Shown: piece after piece, positions 1-9,004 of the stretch
Position numbering within the stretch: position 1 is the stretch's first letter
How the letters are laid out: every line of letters starts with the position of its first letter
Source: Actinomycetota bacterium
GTDB taxonomy: Bacteria; Actinomycetota; Acidimicrobiia; Acidimicrobiales; Ilumatobacteraceae
Assembly: GCA_016700055.1 (NCBI GenBank)
Contig: CP064997.1
Span: 1 to 64,000 of the forward strand
Length of the DNA stretch: 64,000 bases
Reading direction: 5' to 3'
Notes under the pieces: generated by a model
What the model was told of the DNA's origin: nothing
Database searches by the model: none
The model's input: only the letters and a program-made list of their open reading frames with translations
Program-made: the position numbers and the translations under genes

Positions 1-557
1 ACGGATCCGGCGGTCGACTCGAGGGGCTCGCTGACGAACTCCCGCATCACCCCCTTCGGGAGCCCAGTGGTGCCCGACGAATAGAGCATGTCGATGCCTG
101 CGACGCGCACCTCGAGCGGCTCGGCGGGCTGCGCGGCGACGGCGGCTTCGTAGCTCTCGTAGCCGGGCACCACGCCGTCGAGCATCAGGCGCAGTTCCAC
201 ACCCGGCGTGCCGTCGACGATCTCGGTGGCCTGATCGGCCTTGTACTTGGAGGTCACGAACACCCTCGCCTGGCAGTCGTTGACGATGTAGGCGAGCTCG
301 TGGCTGGTGAGACGCGACGACGCGGCGGTGTAGACGAGCCCCGCGTAGTGACAGCCCCAGATCACCTCCAGGTAGCGGGGATGGTTCTCCATGCAGATCG
401 CGACGTGGTCGCCAGGGCGCAGGCCGGCCGCGTAGAGCAGCTGGGAGAACCGGTTCGCCGCCGCGTCGAGTTCGGCGAAGGTCTGCATCTCTCCCGAACC
501 CGCCATGATCACTGCGGGCTTGTCCGGGGTGGTGTCGATGTGCGCGCCGGGGAACAT
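1..557 (-). CDS. acyl-CoA synthetase (AMP-binding), N-terminal part
   Basis: Partial gene; the C-terminal two thirds lie beyond the window start. The ATG at 557 opens a protein beginning MFPGAHIDTTPDKPAVIM, the usual start of an ANL-superfamily acyl-CoA ligase. The adenylate-binding P-loop-like motif YSSGTTGLPKGV is near residue 160, so it should activate a carboxylic acid or fatty acid through an acyl-adenylate and load it onto CoA. It is divergent from the SirB1-like gene at 608, leaving about 50 bp for both promoters. The nearby acyl-CoA dehydrogenase fits a fatty-acid or acyl-CoA degradation setting. The substrate cannot be predicted. Confidence 0.9.
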   Translation of the reverse strand, partial: MFPGAHIDTTPDKPAVIMAGSGEMQTFAELDAAANRFSQLLYAAGLRPGDHVAICMENHPRYLEVIWGCHYAGLVYTAASSRLTSHELAYIVNDCQARVFVTSKYKADQATEIVDGTPGVELRLMLDGVVPGYESYEAAVAAQPAEPLEVRVAGIDMLYSSGTTGLPKGVMREFVSEPLESTAGS

Positions 558-607
558 GGCCCGGCAAGGTACCCGACCGGGCAGCACACGGCATTACCGT
601 CACCCCC

Positions 608-1303
608 ATGGACGCAGTCGCTCGCTTCGCCGAGCTGATGAGCGACCCCTTCGTCGATCCACCCCTCGACGAACTCGCGTTCTCGATCGCCGCGGCATTC
701 CACCCCGAGCTGGACCTGCGTGAGCAGTTCGCCCGCCTCGACTACATCGCGACCTCCACCTCGATGCCGACGGTCGACGGCCTCGTCCGTCGGCTCTTCT
801 GGGGCGACACTGCCCTCCGCGGCAACGAGGCCGACTACCACGACCCCGAGAACTCCATGCTCGACGCGGTGCTCGACCGCCAGCTCGGCATCCCGATCTC
901 GCTCTCGGTGGTCGTGATCGAGGTGGGGCGGCGCCTCGGCCTGCACCTCGCCGGTGTCTCCATGCCCGGCCACTTCCTGGTGCGATGCATCGAGCTGCCC
1001 GAAGGCGACGACGGACCCGACTTCGTCGACGCCTTCCACGGCGGCCGGCGCCTCGACGCGGCCGGCTGCCGCGCCCTCTACGAGTCGATCGGCCAAGATC
1101 CACTGCGCTGGAACGACCGCTGGCTGGAGCCGGTCGACCATCGCACGATCGCGGTGCGGATGCTCAACAACCTGAAGTCGATCTTTCGTGGCCGCGGTGA
1201 CCTCGGCCGTCTGCGAAGCGTGCTGCAACTGCGCGCCGGGGTGCCCGAGCTGGCCGCCGCAGAGACCGGTGAGCTGCGCCGCCTGGCCGCGGCCCTGAAC
1301 TGA
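608..1303 (+). CDS. SirB1-family transglutaminase-like protein
   Basis: A 231-residue protein of the SirB1/transglutaminase-core-2 family. The core lies around residues 88-130 with the family signatures 'GIPISLSVVVIEVGRRLGL' and 'PGHFLVR'. The catalytic Cys of true transglutaminases is absent, as usual in SirB1 proteins, so it is probably a scaffold or binding protein; no reaction can be assigned. It is shorter than SirB1 proteins with full TPR tails. The C-terminal 45 residues (LNNLKSIFRGRGDLGRL onward) look like a single helical repeat. The ATG at 608 gives a short divergent spacer to the acyl-CoA synthetase. Confidence 0.75.
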   Translation: MDAVARFAELMSDPFVDPPLDELAFSIAAAFHPELDLREQFARLDYIATSTSMPTVDGLVRRLFWGDTALRGNEADYHDPENSMLDAVLDRQLGIPISLSVVVIEVGRRLGLHLAGVSMPGHFLVRCIELPEGDDGPDFVDAFHGGRRLDAAGCRALYESIGQDPLRWNDRWLEPVDHRTIAVRMLNNLKSIFRGRGDLGRLRSVLQLRAGVPELAAAETGELRRLAAALN

Positions 1304-1406
1304 ACGACGGCTGCCACGGGTCGCGCCCGACGCTCGGCCTCGCCTCCGGTGTCAGCCCTTCGGTATCGTCGAACGCGCCACGAGCCGACCTGTAGGGGGT
1401 ACCTCC

Positions 1407-2615
1407 ATGACCGTCACCGCAACGGATGCCGCCACCGACGAACGGCGCGTCGGCGACCTCGTCGACGAGCTGCTGCGTGAGTACCCACCAGCGTCCACCG
1501 AGGCGAAGGTCTTCCTGGGCGCCCAGTTCGACAAGGGCCTCGGCTGGGTGCACTTCGAGGAAGGCTGCGGCGGGCTGGGGCTCAACCCCCGACTGCAGCG
1601 CTTGGTCAACGAGCGGGTGTTCGCCGCCGGCGGGCCGTCGTCGGCCGCTCGCAACCCGATCGGCTACGGCATGTGCGCCCCGACCGTGGCCGTGTGGGGC
1701 AGCTCGGCTCAGAAGCAGCGCTACCTGCGCCCGCTGTTCACCGGCGAAGAGGTCTGGTGCCAGCTGTTCAGCGAGCCCGGAGCCGGCTCCGACTTCGCCG
1801 GGCTGTCGGGCAAGGGCGTGCGTGACGGTGACGAATGGGTGGTCAACGGCCAGAAGGTGTGGACCACGCTCGCCCATCTCTCCCGCTGGGGCCTGCTCGT
1901 GGTGCGCACGAACCCCGAGGCCGTGAAGCACGCCGGTCTGACCGCCTTCGTCGTCGACATGCAGGCACCCGGCGTCGAGGTGCGTCCGCTCTACCAGATC
2001 ACCGGCGAGGCCGAGTTCAACGAGGTCTACTTCACCGACGTGCGCATCCCAACCGACGAGATGCTCGGCAACGAGGGCGACGGCTGGAGGGTTTCGCTGA
2101 CGACGCTGATGAACGAGCGGGTCTCGATCGGCGGCGCGATCCCCACCAAGGGCTCGGGCCCGATCCGAGACGCGCTGAAGGTTTGGCAGGCCCTGCCCGA
2201 AGATCGTCGTGACCCGGCCACGCGCGACGAGCTGGTGAAGCTGTGGGTGCGTGCCGAGCTGCAGCGGCTGACCAACATCCGGGCGTCGCAGAACCGCAAG
2301 ATGGGTGATCCCGGCCCGGAGGGCTCGATCGCCAAGCTGGCGATGGCCGAGCTGAACAAGGACATCTACAGCTTCGCCGTCAGCTTGCAGGGAGCCGACG
2401 GGATGCTGTTCCCGACGGGTTACCAGATGGTCCGTCCGGAGTTCGCGATGGGTCTCGAGAACCCGCAGAAGGCCTTCCTGCGCAGCCGTGCGAACTCGAT
2501 CGAGGGCGGCACCAGCGAGGTGATGCGCAACATCCTCGGCGAACGCGTGCTCGGCCTTCCCGGTGACGTACGCGTCGACCGTGACGTCCCGTGGAGCCAG
2601 GTGCCCCGCAACTAG
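1407..2615 (+). CDS. acyl-CoA dehydrogenase
   Basis: A 402-residue FAD enzyme of full family length. It would introduce a trans-2,3 double bond into an acyl-CoA and pass electrons to ETF. The middle beta-domain carries 'QLFSEPGAGSDFAGL' (FAD/substrate motif, about residues 115-130) and 'VNGQKVWTT'. The C-terminal helical domain ends with 'SIEGGTSEVMRNILGERVLGLP', in which Glu of IEGGT is at the catalytic-base position. The start ATG follows GGGGGT and ACC. The protein is of the type often found in steroid, branched-chain or aromatic acyl-CoA degradation in actinobacteria; the chain specificity is unknown. It may act with the acyl-CoA synthetase at the window edge. Confidence 0.92.
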   Translation: MTVTATDAATDERRVGDLVDELLREYPPASTEAKVFLGAQFDKGLGWVHFEEGCGGLGLNPRLQRLVNERVFAAGGPSSAARNPIGYGMCAPTVAVWGSSAQKQRYLRPLFTGEEVWCQLFSEPGAGSDFAGLSGKGVRDGDEWVVNGQKVWTTLAHLSRWGLLVVRTNPEAVKHAGLTAFVVDMQAPGVEVRPLYQITGEAEFNEVYFTDVRIPTDEMLGNEGDGWRVSLTTLMNERVSIGGAIPTKGSGPIRDALKVWQALPEDRRDPATRDELVKLWVRAELQRLTNIRASQNRKMGDPGPEGSIAKLAMAELNKDIYSFAVSLQGADGMLFPTGYQMVRPEFAMGLENPQKAFLRSRANSIEGGTSEVMRNILGERVLGLPGDVRVDRDVPWSQVPRN

Positions 2616-2666
2616 GTCAGCGGCCGGACCAGGTCAGCGGCCGTTCTTAGGTCAGCGGCCGGTCTT
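2614..2666. repeat. three tandem 17-18 bp copies at a convergent gene junction
   Basis: The sequence AGGTCAGCGGCCG begins at 2614, 2631 and 2649, each followed by a related GACC/TTCTT/GTCTT tail. The first copy overlaps the TAG stop of the acyl-CoA dehydrogenase. The third supplies the TGA stop of the convergent CopD-like gene. Each copy holds a stop for both strands (TAG on plus, TGA on minus), so slippage here would not damage either protein. Confidence 0.8.
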
Positions 2667-3062
2667 CAGCATCAGGCCGACGAACAGCGCGCCGAGCGCG
2701 GCCACCGCGCCCACTGCGCCGCCGAGCGCCAGGGCGAGCTTGGAGCGCCCGATCGTGTGCACCGCCGCGGCGGCACCGGTGAGCGCGGCGAGAGCGACGT
2801 GCACGAATGCCGTGATCTGGTACTCGGTGTCGAGGTCGCCGATGTCGACTTCGACGAGGTTCCAGATGCCGGTCACGAACGACACGGCGAGCGCCGGCCA
2901 GGCGACGCGGTTGAAGGCCCGGGCGGAGACCTTGGTGACGGCCGGGTCGAAGCGGCGCAGGCTGGGTACCAGCCCGGCCAGCACTATCTGGCCTCCCACC
3001 CAGACGCTGGCGGCGAGGACGTGGAGGAACAACCGGATCGTGTCGGAGGTGGGGGAGAGCAC
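2652..3062 (-). CDS. CopD-like four-helix membrane protein
   Basis: A 136-residue hydrophobic protein with four predicted membrane spans, near residues 8-28, 50-68, 80-102 and 110-132. The first span contains 'FLHVLAASVWVGGQIVL', the His/Trp/Gly pattern of the CopD (copper resistance D)/DUF2269 superfamily, where the His may bind metal or heme. No soluble domain is present. It lies 25 bp downstream of ispH on the same strand and is probably co-transcribed. A role in copper handling is only a family-based suggestion. Confidence 0.65.
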   Translation of the reverse strand: MLSPTSDTIRLFLHVLAASVWVGGQIVLAGLVPSLRRFDPAVTKVSARAFNRVAWPALAVSFVTGIWNLVEVDIGDLDTEYQITAFVHVALAALTGAAAAVHTIGRSKLALALGGAVGAVAALGALFVGLMLKTGR

Positions 3063-3087
3063 GCGCCGAGCCTGCCAGACGGCGGTC

Positions 3088-4125
3088 TCAGGCGCGTAGG
3101 GCGCTCAGCACGTCGCTCGCCGCGACGGTGCGGTCGTCGACCGCCGGACGCTGCTCCAGCGCCCCACCGAGCATCGTCGTGGCCGCGGCTTCGATCGCCA
3201 ACTGCAGGTCACGGATGTTGCGGGGAGGAGGGAAGTACTCGTCCTCGTCCGTGACGCGCACTTCTTGCACCCCAAGGCGCGGGGCAAGCCGCGCGATCAC
3301 TGCGTCGACGAGCTCCTCGGGCGCCGAGGCTCCGGCCGTGACACCGACGGTGCCGAAGAGCTCGGGCAGCTCACCGGCGTTGTTCACCCGGTACACGCGT
3401 GAGCAGCCTGCCTCGGCGGCGAGGCGTTCGAGCGCTCTGGTGTTCGACGAGTTGGCCGAGCCGATGACGACGATCGAGTCGCACCGGTCGGCCATCGTCA
3501 AGAGCGCCGACTGGCGGTTGGTGGTGGCGAAGCAGAGGTCGCTGCGACCCGGCGTCCAGACGTCGGGGTAGCGGTCGCGCACGGCGACGGCGACACCTTC
3601 CCAGTCGCGGTGCGACAGCGTGGTCTGCGCGAGCAGGGCGACGGGTTGATCGAACTGGGGGAGCGCGTCGACCTCGGCGATCGACTCGACGCGGCTGATC
3701 GCATCGGGCGCGACGGCCATGGTGCCGACGGCCTCCTCGTGACCCTCGTGGCCGACGTACACGATGCGGTAGCCCTTGCCCGCGCGCACCTTCACCTCGT
3801 GGTGCACCTTGGTGACGAGGGGGCACACCGAGTCGACCACGTAGCTGCCCCGCCGACGGGCTGCGGCCACGACGTCGGGCGCGGACCCGTGGGCGGAGAG
3901 CATGATCGGGCGACCTTCGGGGACGTCCGCGATGTCGTCGACGAACACCACTCCCTGCGCCTCGAAACGCTGGACGACGTTCTTGTTGTGGACGATCTCG
4001 TGGTAGCAGTACACGGGCGCCTCGAACGAGCGCACCATCCACGCCAGCGCCTTGATCGCCATCTCGACCCCGGCGCAAAAGCCGCGTGGGGCGGCGAGCA
4101 GCACGCGGTCGACCTCCATCGCCAT
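3088..4125 (-). CDS. ispH: 4-hydroxy-3-methylbut-2-enyl diphosphate reductase
   Basis: A 345-residue IspH (LytB), the last enzyme of the MEP isoprenoid pathway, reducing HMBPP to IPP and DMAPP through a [4Fe-4S] cluster. The three cluster cysteines are visible as C17 (RGFCAGVEMA), C101 (DSVCPLVTK) and C198 (DLCFATTN). Substrate-site residues include H42 (YHEIVHN), H79 (SAHGSAPD) and the SANSSNT segment. Length is normal. The start could be Met1 or Met3, both ATG. The gene is divergent from the DUF512/der pair, with only 41 bp between start codons. Confidence 0.96.
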   Translation of the reverse strand: MAMEVDRVLLAAPRGFCAGVEMAIKALAWMVRSFEAPVYCYHEIVHNKNVVQRFEAQGVVFVDDIADVPEGRPIMLSAHGSAPDVVAAARRRGSYVVDSVCPLVTKVHHEVKVRAGKGYRIVYVGHEGHEEAVGTMAVAPDAISRVESIAEVDALPQFDQPVALLAQTTLSHRDWEGVAVAVRDRYPDVWTPGRSDLCFATTNRQSALLTMADRCDSIVVIGSANSSNTRALERLAAEAGCSRVYRVNNAGELPELFGTVGVTAGASAPEELVDAVIARLAPRLGVQEVRVTDEDEYFPPPRNIRDLQLAIEAAATTMLGGALEQRPAVDDRTVAASDVLSALRA

Positions 4126-4166
4126 CCCAGGCTAGCTGCGGCGATGCAGCGGTAGCCTGGAGAACC

Positions 4167-5591
4167 GTGCCCGTGAAGCAGCCTCGTCCGGTGGTGGTCA
4201 CCGTCGCGCCCGGTGGACCCGGCGAGACGGCGGGCCTGCGCGCCGGCGACGAGGTGCTGACGATGAACGGGCGGGTGCCTCGTGACGTGATCGAGTGGCG
4301 CATGGGCGCCGACGAGGCCGAGGTCGACCTCGACGTGCGTCGCGGGGGGCTCGACCTGAGCGTCACGGTGGCGAAACGGGCCGGCGAGCCGCTCGGGGTC
4401 GAGGTGTCGAGCGCGGTGTTCGACCGGGTGCGCACCTGCGACAACCACTGCGAGTTCTGCTTCATCCACCAGCTGCCCCCCGACCTGCGACGCAGCCTGT
4501 ACCTGAAGGACGACGACTACCGGCTCAGCTTCCTCTACGGCAACTTCACCACCCTCACGAGGTTCACCGAGGCCGATCTCGAGCGCGTGGTCACCGAGCG
4601 CCTGTCGCCGCTGAACGTCTCGATCCACGCCACCGACCCGGCGGTGCGCTCGCGGATGCTGCGCAACCCGCGCGGCGCGATGAGCCTGCGCTGGCTGCGG
4701 GCGTTGCTGGACCACGGCATCGCCGTCAACGGTCAGATCGTCGTCTGCCCCGGCATCAACGACGGAACCGTGCTCGCCGACACGATGGCCGGCATCCTCG
4801 ACCGCTTCCCGGAACTCGCCCACGTCGCGGTGGTTCCGCTCGGCATCTCCAAGTTCAACCACGAGCCGGCGATGCGGCTGCACACCGTCGACGAGGCCCG
4901 CCGCGTCGTGGACATCGTCGAGGACTGGCAAGACGTGTTCCGCGCGGTCCTCGGGCACCGCATGGTGTTCGCCGCCGACGAGTACTACCTGATGGCCGGG
5001 CAGGGGTTTCCCGACGCCGACGCCTACGAGGGCTTCGCCATGCACGAGGACGGCATCGGCATGGCACGCACCTTCGAGATGGAGTTCACCGGCCAGGTCG
5101 ACGTGCCTACGGGCCCGCAGAGCGGGTTCTTCGCCTGGGTCGACGGCGCTCCGGCCGAGGGCTACCGCGCTCCGCGCAATCCCGCCGGAGACACCGGACT
5201 GCGCGGCTGCGCCCCGGCGGGCACGCCGGCGACGGTGGGCGTGTCCGCACCCATCCGGCGCGACGCTCCGACGGGGATACTCACCGGCGAGTACGGCGCT
5301 CGGGTGCTGCAGCCGCTCGTCGACAGCCTCGGTTCGCCGAACGTGCGGGTGATCCCCGTCGTGAACGAGTTCTTCGGCGGCAACACCGCGGTAACCGGGT
5401 TGATGGTGGGAGCCGATCTGGCGCGCGTGCTCGAAGGGCAGCCGCCGGGCCATCGCTACCTGCTGCCCGACGTGTGCCTGTCCGAGGGCCGCTTCCTCGA
5501 CGGACTCACCGTGGCTGACCTGGCGCGCCCCGTCGAGGTGGTGGCCACCGACGGCATCTCGTTGCGCATGGCGTTGGAGGAACGGCGATGA
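4167..5591 (+). CDS. DUF512 protein: PDZ plus radical-SAM-like Fe-S domain
   Basis: A 474-residue protein starting at GTG 4167. Residues 7-75 form a PDZ-like domain ('GPGETAGLRAGDEVLTMNG'). A CX3CX2C Fe-S motif follows, 'CDNHCEFCFI' near residue 90, then a radical-SAM-type barrel with 'LNVSIHATDPAVRSRML'. The C-terminal half is the DUF512 domain. The family is conserved in actinobacteria and cyanobacteria, but its substrate is unknown to me. Its stop overlaps the start of der by ATGA (5588-5591), so the two are translationally coupled, which suggests a link to ribosome assembly or envelope biogenesis. An upstream in-frame ATG at 4086 would run into ispH and lacks family sequence. Confidence 0.85.
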   Translation: MPVKQPRPVVVTVAPGGPGETAGLRAGDEVLTMNGRVPRDVIEWRMGADEAEVDLDVRRGGLDLSVTVAKRAGEPLGVEVSSAVFDRVRTCDNHCEFCFIHQLPPDLRRSLYLKDDDYRLSFLYGNFTTLTRFTEADLERVVTERLSPLNVSIHATDPAVRSRMLRNPRGAMSLRWLRALLDHGIAVNGQIVVCPGINDGTVLADTMAGILDRFPELAHVAVVPLGISKFNHEPAMRLHTVDEARRVVDIVEDWQDVFRAVLGHRMVFAADEYYLMAGQGFPDADAYEGFAMHEDGIGMARTFEMEFTGQVDVPTGPQSGFFAWVDGAPAEGYRAPRNPAGDTGLRGCAPAGTPATVGVSAPIRRDAPTGILTGEYGARVLQPLVDSLGSPNVRVIPVVNEFFGGNTAVTGLMVGADLARVLEGQPPGHRYLLPDVCLSEGRFLDGLTVADLARPVEVVATDGISLRMALEERR

Positions 5592-6964
5592 CCCCGTCGG
5601 GTTCGGCATCCAGCACCGCGTCGGGAGCGCTGCCCACCGTCGTCATCGTCGGGCGCCCGAACGTCGGCAAGAGCACGCTCTTCAACCGCATCGTCGGTGC
5701 CCGGACGGCGATCGTCGAGGATCGTCCCGGCATCACCCGCGACCGGCTAGAGGTCGAGGCGGAATGGCTCGGGGTCAACTTCAACCTCGTCGACACCGGC
5801 GGCTGGCTGCCGGGAGGCAGCGATCTCGAGTCCAAGGTCAGCCGGCAGGTCGAAGCGGCGGTGCGCGGCGCCGACCTGGTGGTGTTCGTCGTCGACGCGG
5901 TCACCGGGGTCACCGACGACGACGAGTCGATCGCCGCCTGGCTGAGGCGCTCGGAGGTGCCGGTACTGCTGGTGGCCAACAAGGCCGACAACGAGCGGCG
6001 GGAGAACGAGCGGTGGGAGTTCCTCGCGCTCGGCCTCGGCGAGCCGGTGCCGTTGAGCGCGCTGCACGGGCGCCGGGCCGGCGACTTCCTGGACGAGGTG
6101 CTCGCCCTGCTGCCCGCGCCTGCCGCCGGGCCCACCTCTGGGGCGGAGAACCCCTGGGACGACGACGACGTGCCCACGCTGGCCGAACAGGCGCCTCCCC
6201 GGGTGGCGATCGTCGGGCGACCGAACGTCGGCAAGAGCACGCTGTTCAACCGCCTGGTGGGCGAGGACCGCGCCGTCGTGCACGACATGCCCGGAACCAC
6301 CCGCGACGCGATCGACACCTTGGTCGAGACCGAGGACGGCCCGGTCGTCTTCGTCGACACCGCGGGCATGCGCCGCCGCAGTCGGATCGACGACTCGGCG
6401 GAGTACTACTCGTTCGTGCGCGCGCTGCGCGCTGTCGACGACGCCGACATCGCCCTGCTGGTGATCGACGCCACAGAAGGGGTCACCGCGCAGGATCAGC
6501 GCCTCGCCGAACGGGTCGACGCCGCCGGGTGCCCGATCGTGGTGCTGCTCAACAAGTGGGAGCTGATCGACGACGCCGAGGACCGCAGCCAGGTGCAGAT
6601 CGAGATCGAGCGCAAGTTGGCGTTCGTCGGCGATGCCCCGGTGCTCAAGATCTCCGCGCTCACCGGCAAGGGCGTGCACAAGCTGCGGCCCGTGCTCCAG
6701 GAAGCGATCGAGCAGTACCACCGCCGCGTTCCGACCCGTGACGTCAACCGGGTGATCGCCGCCGCGCAGCAGCGCCAGCCCGCCAAGGGCGGCGCCCGCG
6801 TGCTGTACGCCCTGCAGGGCGCGGCCGATCCGCCGACGTTCACCCTGTTCGTGAACCGTGAGCTCCAGCCGCACTACCTGCGGTACCTGGAGCGCTCCAT
6901 CCGTGAGGCGTTCGGGTTCGGGGCGACGCCGATCAAGCTGCGGGTGCGCAAGCGCACCGACTAG
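5588..6964 (+). CDS. der: ribosome-associated GTPase Der (EngA)
   Basis: A 458-residue tandem-GTPase protein that binds the 50S subunit and is required for its maturation. Both G domains are complete. The first has G1 'GRPNVGKST' at about 21-29, 'DTGGW' and 'NKAD'. The second has G1 'GRPNVGKST' near 207-215, 'DTAGMRRRSRID' and 'NKWE'. A KH-like domain follows from about residue 370. It is coupled to the DUF512 gene by an ATGA overlap. The IS481-like element begins directly after its stop: the last codons and the TAG form part of a 15-bp repeat found again at 7949, yet the reading frame is intact. Confidence 0.97.
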   Translation: MTPSGSASSTASGALPTVVIVGRPNVGKSTLFNRIVGARTAIVEDRPGITRDRLEVEAEWLGVNFNLVDTGGWLPGGSDLESKVSRQVEAAVRGADLVVFVVDAVTGVTDDDESIAAWLRRSEVPVLLVANKADNERRENERWEFLALGLGEPVPLSALHGRRAGDFLDEVLALLPAPAAGPTSGAENPWDDDDVPTLAEQAPPRVAIVGRPNVGKSTLFNRLVGEDRAVVHDMPGTTRDAIDTLVETEDGPVVFVDTAGMRRRSRIDDSAEYYSFVRALRAVDDADIALLVIDATEGVTAQDQRLAERVDAAGCPIVVLLNKWELIDDAEDRSQVQIEIERKLAFVGDAPVLKISALTGKGVHKLRPVLQEAIEQYHRRVPTRDVNRVIAAAQQRQPAKGGARVLYALQGAADPPTFTLFVNRELQPHYLRYLERSIREAFGFGATPIKLRVRKRTD

Positions 6965-6967
6965 GGG
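6953..6967. repeat. left 15-bp direct repeat flanking the IS element
   Basis: CGCACCGACTAGGGG covers the last codons and stop of der and is repeated exactly at 7949-7963 on the other side of the insertion, as expected for a target-site duplication. IS481-family duplications are usually shorter, so part of the match may be coincidental or come from duplicated host sequence. Confidence 0.75.
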
Positions 6968-7948
<981 letters not shown>

Positions 7949-7963
7949 CGCACCGACTAGGGG
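7949..7963. repeat. right 15-bp direct repeat flanking the IS element
   Basis: Exact second copy of CGCACCGACTAGGGG (first copy at 6953-6967, the end of der). It marks the right boundary of the insertion and the old junction between der and the zinc-ribbon gene. Confidence 0.75.
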
Positions 7964-8008
7964 TGCTCTCCCTTCGCGCCCGAGTGCTCGGTGAGCGATG
8001 ATGGGCAC

Positions 8009-8263
8009 GTGCCCTGGTGCGAGGACTGCGCGAAGTACTGGGCCCCGTCCGCGATGCAAGAGGACGGCTCGTGCCCGTCGTGTGGGCGTGTGCTGTCCGA
8101 GCCCGCCGTGCAGTCGCTGCACACGGCGAAGAACCTCGACCTGAAGCGCCTCGCGGCCGGGGACGACGCCGATGTCGACGCCAAGGCCCCCTGGCACTTC
8201 AAGCTGCTCGTCGTGGCGCTGGTGCTCTACCTCGCGTGGAGGATCATCGACCTGTTCGTCTGA
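8009..8263 (+). CDS. small zinc-ribbon membrane protein
   Basis: An 84-residue protein if started at GTG 8009 (MPWCEDCAKYW); a GTG at 7991 would add six residues. The N-terminal ribbon has cysteines in CxxC pairs ('CEDC' and 'CPSCGRVL'). One membrane span closes the protein ('FKLLVVALVLYLAWRIIDLFV'). This architecture recurs in actinobacteria, but I know no defined function. It lies 20 bp before the TM2-domain gene and probably shares its transcript. The family-like MPWC start favours 8009. Confidence 0.7.
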   Translation: MPWCEDCAKYWAPSAMQEDGSCPSCGRVLSEPAVQSLHTAKNLDLKRLAAGDDADVDAKAPWHFKLLVVALVLYLAWRIIDLFV

Positions 8264-8283
8264 ATGAGGCAGGCTTGGCGGCG

Positions 8284-8730
8284 ATGAGCAACGACATCCC
8301 TTCGCCCGCGCCGCCCCCGGGGGAGCCCACCCCGCCGCCGCCGCCGTACACGCCACCGCCCGGTTGGTCGGATCCCGCGCTGGCCCCGCCGCCGGGCGCC
8401 GCCCCGCCGCCGGGCTGGCAGCAGGCCGACTGGCAGCAGGCCGGGTGGCAACAAGGTGCCGGCGGGTGGCAGCCGGGGATGCCCCCCGACGCCAGCAAGA
8501 AGGTCGCGGCGGGGGTGTGCGGCATCCTCCTCGGAGCGCTCGGCATCCACAAGTTCATTCTCGGCTACAAGAACGAAGGCCTGATCATGTTGCTGACCAC
8601 GATCTTCACGTGCGGCATCGCCGGCGCCGTGTGGGGTGTGATCGGCATCGTCGAGGGGATCATCTACCTGACGAAGAGCGACGAGGAGTTCCACCGCACC
8701 TACGTGCTCGGCCACAAGGGCTGGTTCTGA
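8284..8730 (+). CDS. TM2-domain membrane protein
   Basis: A 148-residue protein. The first 75 residues are a Pro/Gln/Trp-rich cytoplasmic region with short repeats ('GWQQADWQQAGWQQ'). It is followed by a TM2 domain of two helices, 'VAAGVCGILLGALGIHKFIL' and 'LTTIFTCGIAGAVWGVIGIV', joined by the characteristic 'GIHKFILGYKNEGL' turn. TM2 proteins are membrane proteins of mostly unknown role. The ATG at 8284 was chosen because it begins the recognisable low-complexity region. It follows the zinc-ribbon gene on the same strand. Confidence 0.85.
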   Translation: MSNDIPSPAPPPGEPTPPPPPYTPPPGWSDPALAPPPGAAPPPGWQQADWQQAGWQQGAGGWQPGMPPDASKKVAAGVCGILLGALGIHKFILGYKNEGLIMLLTTIFTCGIAGAVWGVIGIVEGIIYLTKSDEEFHRTYVLGHKGWF

Positions 8731-8800
8731 CGCGGCGCAGCAATGCCGCAGCCTCTGGGGTGGCCTCGATCGTCCACCGCTAGGCTGCGTCTCCGCATCA

Positions 8801-8875
8801 CGGGCTGTGGCGCAGTTTGGTTAGCGCGCTTGACTGGGGGTCAAGAGGTCGGGAGTTCAAATCTCCCCAGCCCGA
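8801..8875 (+). tRNA. tRNA-Pro (anticodon GGG)
   Basis: A cloverleaf can be drawn by hand. Acceptor CGGGCTG (8801-8807) pairs with CAGCCCG (8868-8874), with A73 at 8875. The D-arm is GCGC/GCGC. The anticodon stem CTTGA/TCAAG encloses loop CTGGGGG, giving anticodon GGG for Pro. The T-arm GGGAG-TTCAAAT-CTCCC is standard. CCA is not encoded. Confidence 0.95.
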
Positions 8876-8893
8876 CGAATAGAAGTCCTGCTC

Positions 8894-8921
8894 AGAGGCC
8901 CTGCCGAGAGGCGGGGCCTCT
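8894..8921 (+). terminator. stem-loop after tRNA-Pro
   Basis: AGAGGCCC (8894-8901) pairs with GGGCCTCT (8914-8921) across a 12-nt loop, 18 bp after the tRNA. The tail has only a short T run (8926-8928). It could end the tRNA transcript, and also that of the CoA-transferase entering from the other strand. Confidence 0.55.
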
Positions 8922-9004
8922 CCCGTTTCCGGGGCTTGGGGTCAATTTGGGGGCAACGCTGGTCTCAACGCCGGGGTCAGCTCGACCAGTTCCGAGGCTG
9001 ACGA

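Noticed and set aside
3792..5609. 605-residue minus-strand open frame antisense to the DUF512 gene
   Set aside because: Low-complexity, no family motif; it is a high-GC shadow of the radical-SAM gene and extends into ispH.
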